Positions 1 through 7,260 of a stretch of DNA of 15,913 bases are shown piece by piece. The position numbers and the translations under genes are program-made. Below the pieces are notes generated by a model. It searched no databases. It was not told the origin of the DNA and was given only the letters and a program-made list of their open reading frames with translations. The stretch's first letter is position 1. Every line of letters starts with the position of its first letter. Origin of the DNA: Martensiomyces pterosporus (lineage: Eukaryota; Kickxellomycota; Kickxellomycetes; Kickxellales; Kickxellaceae); contig MU604034.1 of assembly GCA_025201845.1 (NCBI GenBank), positions 42,455-58,367 of the forward strand, given 5' to 3'.

Positions 1-127
1 TGCTGGACAGGCTGCACATATAGCTGTATTCACCTGTGTCCCTGCTGGATTCCCAGTCCTCTTCGGTCGTCATACCAGGGTTCTCTTCAACACTAGTTGT
101 GGAATAGGTTTCTGTGAAAAAGCGCAT
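1..127 (-). CDS. Possible N-terminal end of an unknown protein, cut by the window edge
   Basis: On the minus strand an ATG at 125-127 opens a frame of 42 codons that runs without a stop to position 1. The peptide begins MRFFTETYSTTSVEENPG and is rich in Thr, Ser and acidic residues. The nearest in-frame upstream stop is a TAG near 195, and no other in-frame ATG lies between them, so this is the natural start. The AT-rich stretch at about 150-200 would serve as its promoter or leader. I do not recognise a family. A random frame of this length stays open fairly often, so the call rests only on the open frame, the start and the composition. It could equally be intergenic. Confidence 0.3.
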   Translation of the reverse strand, partial: MRFFTETYSTTSVEENPGMTTEEDWESSRDTGEYSYMCSLSS

Positions 128-453
128 TGTTGCAGTTATTGCCTTGTCTTTTTTAAATAGAAATTTCTGTTTGGTTTGAATAAGATAAAAAAGCTATGGT
201 TTCAGGGTAAATGGCAAGAAAGGGTAGAAAACCTCAGTGTCTTTCGCTAGATTCAATGCGGATTTGATGCCGTCTCCTCCCACCCATGGATTCTTCGTCG
301 CTTTTATACCATTCAGCACCTCACATCGTGGTGCTCTTGACATAGTCGATGCCATCGCACTCTGGACTCACCAGCGGCTCCGGGTATGTGGAGAAACTAC
401 TGACTTGAAGCCATCAGCGCTAGTAACAATGACACGCATGACAGCATTCCAGT

Positions 454-508
454 CACTGAAGCCACTGTGCGATTGAGCAAACAGCCACTGAAGCCACTGT
501 GCGATTGA
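454..508. repeat. Two copies of a 23-bp direct repeat, period 32 bp
   Basis: The word CACTGAAGCCACTGTGCGAT plus TGA occurs exactly at 454-476 and again at 486-508, separated by 9 bp. Inside each copy CCACTG-like words recur, so it looks like a small tandem duplication. No coding role is evident. Confidence 0.85.
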
Positions 509-704
509 TTACATAGCCACTCACCCCACACAACAGCATTTGGAACAATTCCATCTTTAGCCTTCCGTAGAGACACAACACCCATGCTCAGCACACATAC
601 AGCCTCCCTCTTGCTCCTCCCTCTTGCACAAAGCCGCTCAAGCCACCACTGCTATTCTGCTGCTGCCAACAATACGTGCATCTGACCATCTGACCGCCTG
701 CTTG

Positions 705-760
705 TGCATCCAACCATCCACTCATCTGTCTATCCATCCATCCACCCATCTGTCTATCCA
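705..760. repeat. CATC/TCCA-rich degenerate microsatellite
   Basis: The stretch is built of CATCCA, ATCCATCC and TCTATCCA words. A 14-bp word, CATCTGTCTATCCA, is repeated exactly at 723-736 and 747-760, a 24-bp period. It lies about 270 bp upstream of the secreted-protein ATG and is probably non-coding. Confidence 0.75.
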
Positions 761-903
761 CCTGCACACATCATACATGATGATCTAGCCAGTGGTGCTA
801 AATCATCTGCTGCAACCTCAACACAATCACCAAGCCGCGGTACTCTTGCCTGCTTGTCCAAAACACACCTGTCTCCAAGGCTCCAGATATGCTGGCTGCC
901 TCA

Positions 904-909
904 TATAAG
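904..909 (+). promoter_or_regulatory. TATA-like element before the secreted-protein gene
   Basis: TATAAG within CATATAAGACG lies about 120 bp upstream of the ATG at 1028, a distance compatible with a fungal core promoter plus a short leader. Assigned from sequence only; no transcript data. Confidence 0.35.
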
Positions 910-1027
910 ACGAATGTCATGTCTGACTGCCATTGTTATTCCTTGCATCTCATCCGCAGATGCACCCACACAGCTGCAGCAACACCAACAACAAAACCAG
1001 CGCCCAGTCCAGTTGAGGTCAAAACAA

Positions 1028-1411
1028 ATGCCTGCCAACACTGCTGTCGTCGCCTCTGCTCTCCTTGCCCTGGCACTGCCTGCCACTGCTCACCCCCACT
1101 CGCATCTCCACTCGAATCTCCACACCAGGCTTCAGCAAGCACCCCTTGCGAAGCGCAGTGGCAGCTATGGCTACGGCCACGCTGGCCACTATCCCTACGC
1201 ATACACCAGCTACTATCCCTACGCATACAGTGGGCATGGCTATGGTGCACATGCCTATGGATTCCCTGCAGCCCTTGACTTCAACCACCAGTTCGACCGC
1301 ACCACCAACCGCGCCGACTTCCACGACACCACCGTGTTCGCCAACAACAAGGACGCCCATGTTGCAAGTGACACCGTCCACGATTCCGCCACCAACGATT
1401 TTGTTGGATAG
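1028..1411 (+). CDS. Small secreted Gly/Tyr/His-rich protein with KR (Kex2-type) processing site
   Basis: Encodes 127 residues. Residues 1-21 form a clear signal peptide: MPANTAVVAS, then an Ala/Leu core ending PATA before HPH. A dibasic KR follows at 42-43 (PLAKRSG), the classic Kex2 processing context, implying a pro-region of about 20 residues rich in His and Leu. Residues 44-80 are rich in Gly, Tyr, Ala and His (GYGHAGHYPYAY), including the duplicated unit YYPYAY. The C-terminal part (81-127) is Asp/Asn/Thr/His-rich and has no cysteine; the whole protein has none. The frame stays open upstream to 704 without an ATG, but the ATG at 1028 is chosen because it places the signal peptide at the N-terminus. 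I do not recognise a family. Role is inferred only as secreted or wall-associated; the His content might bind metal, which is speculation. Confidence 0.75.
   Translation: MPANTAVVASALLALALPATAHPHSHLHSNLHTRLQQAPLAKRSGSYGYGHAGHYPYAYTSYYPYAYSGHGYGAHAYGFPAALDFNHQFDRTTNRADFHDTTVFANNKDAHVASDTVHDSATNDFVG
1189..1228 (+). repeat. 24-bp-period duplication coding for the YPYAY repeat
   Basis: The 16-bp word CTATCCCTACGCATAC occurs exactly at 1189-1204 and 1213-1228. It encodes the repeated Tyr-Pro-Tyr-Ala-Tyr segment of the secreted protein. Identity at the DNA level suggests a recent duplication rather than only protein-level selection. Confidence 0.85.
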
Positions 1412-2267
1412 CCTGTTTCAGCGGCAAACAGCTGCTCGTCTCCCTTTGCTTTGCTCTCCAAATAGTGCTGCTTCACATCTCATAGATAAATATGCTCTGC
1501 CAGTGTTGACAGTCTTGGCAGTAAGGAGTTTCTGGGGTTCGAGGTACCGCAATCAAAGGTTTAAAGGTGCTAGAATTGAACTTACACTTGAAAGAAATGA
1601 AAATGATAAACCTCTATGATCATCGTCGTCGTCCTGAATCGGTAAAGGTGAAGGAAGACGTTTCTCCCGTCAGCCAATATCAAGGCATTTACTGTATGTA
1701 TGTAATCCATATAGCATCCAACTGTCTTATATATCGATCTGGAGATGAAACATCGTCCGAAAACAAAGCCTCAGATCACACACAGGGGACATCAGAAACT
1801 TGGACCACAGCACAACAATCTGTGCTGCTGCAAGCAGGTTAGCCGGTGCAGTCTTGGGATTGGAAGGGTGCATGGTGAAGGGTTTGTTGTCCTGAGAATT
1901 CTCTGAGATATATTGATATCCAATCTTAGGGTCGGACTTGATAATTGCTTGATGATTATATGTTGAGAGAACCAGCTCAGGTTATGCCTTTTATGCTGAT
2001 CCATGGAATAGGCGAGAAGTGGACATTTGTCAGCATCTGCACCGTTATATACGGTGGATGTCGTGATTCATGGCAGAATTAACACTATTTAAGGCAGAGT
2101 TCTGGGTACAACAACCATAGAATCGTATTACAAATCCAATACGCTTCGAACCATCTTCCCAGGTTGACACGGGTATATGACGAGGCTATTTCATATGGGA
2201 GAATATCTGCTATCGAACGACAAGATCGGAATTCAGAGAATGGGTCCGATTCGGGCTGTTCTAATCA
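1412..2267. other. Intergenic region between the secreted-protein gene and tRNA-Ala
   Basis: I see no supported gene. Frames here are short, lack a good ATG or have unconvincing composition. The region is comparatively AT-rich. It contains a 17-bp palindrome at 2040-2056 and would hold the 3' end of the secreted-protein transcript. Confidence 0.6.
2040..2056. repeat. 17-bp perfect inverted repeat (6-bp arms, 5-bp centre)
   Basis: CACCGT, TATAT, ACGGTG: the arms are exact reverse complements around a TATAT centre. It lies about 210 bp upstream of the tRNA. It could be a protein-binding palindrome or chance. Confidence 0.6.
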
Positions 2268-2340
2268 GGGGGTCTAGCTCAGATGGGAGAGCGCGCGCTT
2301 AGCATGCGCGAGGTACTGGGATCGATACCCAGGTCCTCCA
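2268..2340 (+). tRNA. tRNA-Ala (anticodon AGC)
   Basis: The 73 nt fold into a full cloverleaf. The D-stem is GCTC/GAGC. The anticodon stem is CGCGC/GCGCG around the loop TTAGCAT, with AGC at 2301-2303. The variable loop has 5 nt. The T-stem CTGGG/CCCAG encloses ATCGATA, whose A at position 54 is familiar from eukaryotic tRNA-Ala. The acceptor stem carries the alanine identity pair G3-U70 (2270 with 2337), and the discriminator is A (2340). CCA is not encoded and there is no intron, as expected for a nuclear tRNA. Pair 6-67 is U-U (2273 with 2334), a mismatch. Internal A and B boxes are present (TAGCTCAGATGGG; GGATCGATACC). A T-run follows immediately. Confidence 0.97.
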
Positions 2341-2341
2341 A

Positions 2342-2349
2342 TTTCTTTT
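2342..2349 (+). terminator. RNA polymerase III T-run terminator of tRNA-Ala
   Basis: TTTCTTTT starts 2 nt after the tRNA. The four-T run at 2346-2349 is a minimal Pol III terminator. Confidence 0.7.
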
Positions 2350-2712
2350 GCCGCTTCTTCGCTGCATCCTTCCCTTTTGCCCAGTGCTGAGGAACCAGGG
2401 GCTAGATGGAGGCTGGCAAAGAGCAGTGAGCGGACAGACAATGCGACGGCGTATCTTGCTGGGTGCTGGCTTGGTCCTCTGTCTTCGTTTTGCATGGGTG
2501 CTTGTCAGTGTGCTTTTTTCTCCGCGGCGACGTCTTTATTGCGCAGCTGCTCCTGGCCACCCTCGGCAGTGGAGAAGGCCGCTGCAGAAGCTGTAGGTGG
2601 GGAGCATGCGGCGGGGGGAGTACTGGCGTAGTCAACAGTCCAATTCGCTGAGCAAAACACAAAAGTCCGTGGACAAACGAAAGAAGGGAGGCATAAAAGA
2701 AAGAGCAGAGAG

Positions 2713-3144
2713 CTAGGCTGAATGAAATGAAGCGAAATGAAAGCCGCTGCAAAGCCACTTTCTGCTTTTGCGCTTAGCAAGCGATACAAACGCATTCGCT
2801 GTGCTGGTGTCTACTGGGTGGCGGCGGTTGTATGTTGCTTGTTGTTGCTCGTGCCTGAATGGCGGTGGCTGCTCTGCAGGAGCCCTTGCAAGGCGCAGCA
2901 GATCCAGGTTTGTCTGAATTGCGATACTGGAGGTTGCTGGCGATGCGGGATCCAAGTGAGCCTGAATCCCGACTAAGCATGTGTGGGGGCTATTAGTTTG
3001 AACTCCAATGCTACGAGACGAACCTGCAGAGAGTGGTGGGATGGCTTCATGGCTGTTGCATACAAGCGACGTGTGTGCTGGTGTTTCAGTCTCTGACGTT
3101 GCCACTGCTGATGTTGATATTGTTGTTGTGGCTACTGTTACCAT
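2713..3144 (-). CDS. Hypothetical protein with repeated (G/A)(I/V)QTN-like motifs (weak)
   Basis: An ATG at 3142-3144 opens 143 codons. A frame without ATG stays open further upstream to about 3315, but its translation looks non-protein-like. After a Thr/Ser-rich N-terminus there are three related short motifs: SIGVQTN (45-51), LVGIQAH (57-63) and SIAIQTN (73-79). A Pro/Gln/His-rich region and a basic stretch KRKSRK (124-129) follow. The motifs resemble the Gln-Thr core of peptides that bind the dynein light chain LC8, which are usually multiple and lie in disordered chains. That link is inference from motif shape. The underlying DNA also repeats (2901-2920 against 2949-2968), so the motif copies may simply reflect a DNA duplication. 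No family is recognised. Confidence 0.25.
   Translation of the reverse strand: MVTVATTTISTSAVATSETETPAHTSLVCNSHEAIPPLSAGSSRSIGVQTNSPHTCLVGIQAHLDPASPATSSIAIQTNLDLLRLARAPAEQPPPFRHEQQQATYNRRHPVDTSTANAFVSLAKRKSRKWLCSGFHFASFHSA
2901..2968. repeat. Degenerate 20-bp direct repeat, period 48 bp
   Basis: GATCCAGGTTTGTCTGAATT at 2901-2920 and GATCCAAGTGAGCCTGAATC at 2949-2968 match at most positions. The 48-bp spacing is a whole number of codons. The repeat underlies two of the QTN-like motifs of the minus-strand frame. Confidence 0.6.
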
Positions 3145-3192
3145 GGCCACCTGCAATATAGCTCTCTTCTTTGGCCAGGCCCACGAAACGCA

Positions 3193-3345
3193 ATGGCACT
3201 GCCAAGCGATAAAAAAACGGCAGATGAATCTCTTTTGAAAAGCACCACGCCCGCAGCAATGGAGTCCACTATGGCCGTATTTGCCATTGCCGTCACATCT
3301 CTTGCCACCCCTGCTCTACCTAGCAGCCACATTGCTCCATGGTGA
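3193..3345 (+). CDS. Possible short exon of an unknown gene with a GTGAGT donor (weak)
   Basis: An ATG at 3193 in good context (AACGCAATGGC) opens 50 codons ending in TGA at 3343-3345. A second in-frame ATG at 3259 would place a hydrophobic stretch (AVFAIAVTSLATPAL) near the N-terminus, like a signal peptide. The stop overlaps an excellent donor, GTGAGT at 3342. A TTTCTAACAG acceptor ends at 3402, which would give a 61-nt intron. Splicing there yields only about 27 further codons before a stop, whereas the two longer open frames downstream are out of phase. Either the gene model is wrong or the locus is decayed. No family is recognised. Confidence 0.2.
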   Translation: MALPSDKKTADESLLKSTTPAAMESTMAVFAIAVTSLATPALPSSHIAPW

Positions 3346-4074
3346 GTGTCCTCTCCATTAAATATGAGCATTTCCAGTAAATCACCATTATCTTTCTAAC
3401 AGCAGCGTCCAATACAACATGGGTTGCAGATTACTCAGTTCCAGGCGCAGTGCCATATATTCAAGCTATTTGTACCAGACATTCTAAGCAACAAAGGTAT
3501 AAACCAAGACGCCATAGCAGCCCTAGGGTCTTGCTTGGACACTCGGCTGTTGTGAGGGATGGAAAAGGACAATGTCCTCCTGGCCACAGCGACATATCTA
3601 CCATGGAGAGCAGAAACAGAAGCCATACATCATGATTAGCACTTGGTTCGGTCTCGGGCAGACCCACAGGATATTGCTATGATCCTTCTGTTTGCAAATT
3701 GGAGGTGTCAGATTAAATCCTTCTCATAGCTTGGCCGATTGCGTTGTTTAAAAGTGGCCGCTCGAAGAGCTGGGTTTAAGAGCATAGATTTCATCATTAT
3801 AGCAGTAGGCAGAGGTACTTGCGGAGGCAGGGATGTGCCGGGCCGATGGTATTGACTTACACTCACTAAGCAATGGACAGGCTTCCATGGTGCGAAACCA
3901 GCAGTAAGAGATAGAAATACAAAGGAGACGGAGATGAAGAGAAACAAGGCTGGCAGCAGCTACTTCCAGCCCTGTCTGCTATTTAACCGTCCATGCTCAT
4001 ATTGCACTCCAAGCAGCTGAAAGCCTTGCACTAGGAAAAACTTTTCATAGCGGCTTTGAGATCGGCTGGCTCGG

Positions 4075-4082
4075 TCACGTGA
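4075..4082. promoter_or_regulatory. TCACGTGA palindromic E-box upstream of BOL1
   Basis: A perfect 8-bp palindrome with a CACGTG core lies 29 bp before an upstream in-frame ATG at 4111 and 122 bp before the preferred BOL1 start. CACGTG is bound by fungal bHLH factors such as Cbf1 and Pho4; the flanking T is typical of Cbf1 sites in yeast. Which factor acts here is unknown. Confidence 0.5.
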
Positions 4083-4203
4083 ATCGAGCCTACGACTCGC
4101 AAACACGGTGATGCGCTACAACGTAAGCGTGTCTTGCTATCTCATCGCTCTCTTCTGGTTTACCTCCGCTCTTCATCAACGTACCGTACAGCTTCTTTTT
4201 GTT

Positions 4204-4566
4204 ATGCTTGCTAAATTCCCAACCTTGCGGGTTTTGAAACTTTCACAGAGAATGTCGACAGCTGCTGCAAAAACGTCTGGGCCGCTCGAACAGCTGATCC
4301 GCGAGCGCATAGAGGCCGAGTACACACCAGCCGAGTTGGTGATCGAGAACGAGTCACACAAGCACAGACACCACGCGCCGATGAAGGGAGTCGCAAGCAC
4401 CGAGACGCATTTCCGTCTCCGCATTGTTTCGGACAAGTTTGCAGGCCAAAGATTGATCCAGAGACAGCGCGGGGTGTATGCCTTGTTCAAGGAGGAGATG
4501 GCCATGGAGGGCGGCATACACGCGATGGCTCTGGTAACAAAGACTCCCGAGGAGGCTAGCAAGTAA
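4204..4566 (+). CDS. BOL1: BolA-like protein, probably mitochondrial (Bol1/BOLA1 type)
   Basis: Encodes 120 residues; the BolA domain fills about 26-115. Diagnostic features are the HKHRHHAP segment (52-59), ETHFRLRIVSDKF (67-79), the RQRGVYALFKEEM helix (87-99) and GIHAMALVTKTP (104-115), whose conserved His (106) is the usual cluster-ligand position. BolA proteins of this branch work with monothiol glutaredoxins in late mitochondrial Fe-S cluster delivery. Residues 1-22 (MLAKFPTLRVLKLSQRMSTA) are basic and amphipathic with no acidic residue, as in a mitochondrial presequence, which favours the start at 4204. Alternatives are ATG 4111, which adds a hydrophobic stretch that fits poorly, and ATG 4252, which drops the presequence. 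A cytosolic form from 4252 is possible. Single exon. It ends 76 bp from the stop of the convergent transporter. Confidence 0.92.
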   Translation: MLAKFPTLRVLKLSQRMSTAAAKTSGPLEQLIRERIEAEYTPAELVIENESHKHRHHAPMKGVASTETHFRLRIVSDKFAGQRLIQRQRGVYALFKEEMAMEGGIHAMALVTKTPEEASK

Positions 4567-4642
4567 AGATGAGGAATGGGTTTCTTGTCGTTGTAATTCA
4601 AAAACATGTTGTTTTTAAAAGGAACCATAGGCTGCTTGGCCT

Positions 4643-6916
4643 TTACTGCATCCATGCCCCGGATGTCTGCTTCCGTACGGACTGTGCGACATGTCTGCGC
4701 TGCAGCAATGGTAGGAACAGCCCAATAAAGCCGGCGACCAGGGAGAACACGCCGCTCAGGGCAATCAGCCACGCCGTGCTGCGATTGCCAGCTGCTAGGG
4801 TCAGAAACTCGGTAGCCGCCGGCGTGGTAGCCAAGATAGCTGGCATGCAGGCAGCCAAGACCAGCCCAGCCGTGGTAGCCAGCCTTGATATGCCAAACAT
4901 CTGTGCAATGCTGGGAGGAAACACTGCGGCAAGGATGCCCGACGAGATGCCAGAGAATATGGCATACACAAACATTGGCGCCAACGCCGTTGTTGAGGGC
5001 GTCCACAGAACCAGCGTGAAAAGGCCCATTGCCAGCTGGCTCAGCCCAATGCCTGCAATGTACCCGGAGCGGTCGGCCAAAAATCCTCCGACCACCACGC
5101 CAAGAACTGAAAAGGCGCTCATCGTGTAGATGATGCTCATGCCGTCCTCTTCGCTCTTTCCCTGGGACATGGCAAACGCCGGCAGACAGTAGAACTGGGC
5201 AAAACGTGAGGCAGACCCAAACAATGAGATGGCCATTAGCGCAAGCATCCGTGGGTCGCGCACCAGATACCAGTCCATCCTCTGCGCGCGCCTCACCTCA
5301 ACTCGTGTACGCAGGCCCACTGACGCAAAAGCGCCAATGACCAACGTAACCAATGCCTGGACACGCAGGGCCATCGACATGCCGCGATGGCGCAGGATAA
5401 GTCGGTATATTGGCGTGAGGACGGCGACACCAATACCAGCGCCAGCAACTGCCACCCCGGTGGCGAGCGCCCTATGGCGATCAAACCAGTGCGCTGGAGC
5501 GGTGTATGCGGGAACAAAGACCATTGCAATGCCCAAACCGCATACCACACCCTGTAGCACGCACAGCACAGCAAGGTGATCTATGAACGACGAGGCAAAC
5601 AGACCGATGCACATAACCACAGTGCCGGCAAAACAGCAGATGCGGTACCCAAAGAGGTCAGCGGCAATGCCTGCAGGTGCGCTGAACAGCGAAGCAAAGC
5701 CAGCCATCAGCGTGCCGATCAGCACCGAGTAGGTCGATGCCTTGTGGCTAAATCTTCTGTCCTTGTGGTCGAACTTGAGCTGGCCCTCGTGGATATTTGT
5801 GAGCACTGCTGGGTTGTGGCGTGTCATAAATTCCGTCGTCGCAGTATCATCGCTGGTCGCTGCCATGTTGGTCGCCTCGTAGTAGGATTCGTATGCGGTG
5901 TATGTGAACAGCGCTGAGAGCGACACAAAGCTAGCTAGGAATGCCCACATAACCACCCACCACCCCCGGCGCCCGTCCATGGTGTGGTACTCCCACATGA
6001 CGGGCTCGGTGTGGCCGTCCTGCTCGGTGATCCGCGGCTTCTCGTCGATCTGCGTAGCACCGTACCGCAGCCCGTTGCTAGTGGCCAGGTCAACCTCATA
6101 CAATGGTGGGTGCTCGGCGATTGGTTGCAAAGGCGCCGTGTCTGACTCTCTCCGACTCTCCTGGCGTGTAGCTGGAGGCCGATTAACTGGCGATGTGCCA
6201 AATAGTGTATCCATACCGCGGGTTCCCCCGCTACCGCAAGTTCCTGACTCACCCGTCATTGCTGCCTCGGTGCTGCCACCACCATCGCCGCTATCACTAG
6301 GCCTCTGTCCACCTGGTGTGCTAGTAGTTGTGCTCTCTTGGCTCCACTCTGGCTGTGGTGTTGGAGACGGGAGCAGGGATTTGAATGACATTTGCTTTAT
6401 CAGCTTGCGTGGCGTACGAAGGAGCTTTGATGGCGATCTGGACGGCGAGCTGTGCTGCGTTGGGTCCTGATCGGTTCTCCCAGACCCCGGAGTGGACGTT
6501 GCAAGGTGCCTGTTCAGGTAGCTTATTGGCTGATCTGGGGCTGCCTGGTGGTCTGATCCTGGGTTTGACGCTGGTCTGGGGGTCTCCGGCAGTGACCTCT
6601 GCGGCGGTGCCGGTGGGGCTGCACGCGGCTTGTCATCTTTTGACGGCAGGCGTTTTCTTGGCGGCTTTGGAGGCGGCTGCTTTGGGGCTGGCGGAGACGG
6701 CGCTGTCTCATCATTGCTCGGCGGCGGGTTGCTGCCAGACACATATACGGGGGTGGAGGCTGGTGGATGTCTGAGTGGCTTTGGAGAGGGCTGCTGCTGT
6801 GGCGGCGAGTTTGAGCTGCTGCCGCTGCTGCTTTCGTTGAGCCACTCGCGGTACCTATCCAGAGCGCTCTTTTGACTCGCTGAGCCGGTGTCGGGTGTCG
6901 GGCTGTTGCTGCTCAT
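4643..6916 (-). CDS. MFS transporter of the monocarboxylate transporter (MCT-like) family with long proline-rich N-terminus
   Basis: Encodes 757 residues, about 250-300 more than typical fungal MCT-like proteins. Residues 1-315 are cytosolic and disordered: Ser/Pro/Gln-rich, with polyproline blocks (QPPPKPPRKR, 80-89) that look like SH3 ligands and a basic patch near 160-175. The MFS body follows, with TM1 about 318-341 after a DGRRGWWVV motif matching the MCT signature around DGGWGW. Then come TM2-TM6 (395-535), a central loop, and TM7-TM12 (556-740). GIAADLFGYR (416-425) is the MFS motif A equivalent between TM2 and TM3, and HWFDRHRALATGVAVAG (476-492) is the MCT-type TM4-TM5 segment. The TM1-TM2 loop (342-394) is unusually long, charged and hydroxyl-rich. 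Likely a plasma-membrane or vacuolar proton-coupled or facilitative carrier; the substrate cannot be read from sequence. Single exon; the ATG at 6914-6916 is the first in frame. Confidence 0.9.
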   Translation of the reverse strand: MSSNSPTPDTGSASQKSALDRYREWLNESSSGSSSNSPPQQQPSPKPLRHPPASTPVYVSGSNPPPSNDETAPSPPAPKQPPPKPPRKRLPSKDDKPRAAPPAPPQRSLPETPRPASNPGSDHQAAPDQPISYLNRHLATSTPGSGRTDQDPTQHSSPSRSPSKLLRTPRKLIKQMSFKSLLPSPTPQPEWSQESTTTSTPGGQRPSDSGDGGGSTEAAMTGESGTCGSGGTRGMDTLFGTSPVNRPPATRQESRRESDTAPLQPIAEHPPLYEVDLATSNGLRYGATQIDEKPRITEQDGHTEPVMWEYHTMDGRRGWWVVMWAFLASFVSLSALFTYTAYESYYEATNMAATSDDTATTEFMTRHNPAVLTNIHEGQLKFDHKDRRFSHKASTYSVLIGTLMAGFASLFSAPAGIAADLFGYRICCFAGTVVMCIGLFASSFIDHLAVLCVLQGVVCGLGIAMVFVPAYTAPAHWFDRHRALATGVAVAGAGIGVAVLTPIYRLILRHRGMSMALRVQALVTLVIGAFASVGLRTRVEVRRAQRMDWYLVRDPRMLALMAISLFGSASRFAQFYCLPAFAMSQGKSEEDGMSIIYTMSAFSVLGVVVGGFLADRSGYIAGIGLSQLAMGLFTLVLWTPSTTALAPMFVYAIFSGISSGILAAVFPPSIAQMFGISRLATTAGLVLAACMPAILATTPAATEFLTLAAGNRSTAWLIALSGVFSLVAGFIGLFLPLLQRRHVAQSVRKQTSGAWMQ

Positions 6917-7260
6917 GCTCTAAAGCTGCTGTAGTTGGTGAAGTGTGTCAATAGAGCTGCTCCAGGTTGCAGAGAGCAAGGAGACAAGGGGGCAGTAGAG
7001 CTAACACTACCGCAATCTATATAGCGGCTAGAGCACAACGCTGTCAGCTAGTGGCAGCAGCTCATGCTCTGTGGCATGAATGCGCCTGAGCGAGGATCCC
7101 GACCCCTCAGACCCAGCCCAAACAACCACCACGCCCTCCAGCCAAGCAAAAGCCGCGGTGCTCACATACACATAAACGGTGGCTGGCGCAAAGCGGGATT
7201 TCATGTAGGTAAACAATATATTCATGCAAAAAGGTGGAGGAAAATTAGTGCTATTTTTGC
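6917..7260. other. Intergenic: promoter of the MFS gene and 3' end of ARG4
   Basis: Both flanking genes are on the minus strand, so this 344-bp gap holds the ARG4 3' UTR and the transporter promoter. I see no gene in it. Confidence 0.7.
7018..7023 (-). promoter_or_regulatory. TATATA core promoter candidate of the MFS gene
   Basis: TATATA, palindromic and so readable on the minus strand, lies about 100 bp upstream of the transporter ATG. Confidence 0.4.

Larger units (their letters stand above)
128..1027. other. Intergenic region with short repeats; promoter of the secreted-protein gene
   Basis: No coding region is supported here. The frames that cross it use non-ATG starts or have erratic composition. 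It holds a 23-bp direct repeat (454-508), a CATC-rich stretch with a 14-bp direct repeat (723-760), and a TATA-like element just before the gene at 1028. Confidence 0.6.
2341..4203. other. Long region without a recognisable gene; two weak candidates inside
   Basis: Frames are open on both strands in patches but none gives a known family. The two best candidates are listed separately: a minus-strand frame at 2713-3144 and a short plus-strand frame with a possible donor at 3193-3345. The remainder, including 3640-4070, shows only scattered short frames and mixed composition. It also holds the promoter of BOL1. Confidence 0.5.

Noticed and set aside
397..594. Minus-strand 65-codon frame
   Set aside because: Reads through the 23-bp duplication, has no family resemblance and unremarkable composition; treated as intergenic.
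1530..1550. GGTTCGA word resembling a tRNA B box
   Set aside because: No cloverleaf can be built around it on either strand.
1065..1619. Plus-strand 184-codon frame overlapping the secreted-protein gene
   Set aside because: It is the shifted frame of the gene at 1028, Thr/Pro-rich as expected from reading CAC/ACC-rich codons out of phase.
4176..5006. Minus-strand 276-codon frame antisense to BOL1
   Set aside because: It overlaps the transporter C-terminus in another frame and lies antisense to the well-supported BolA domain; no family of its own.
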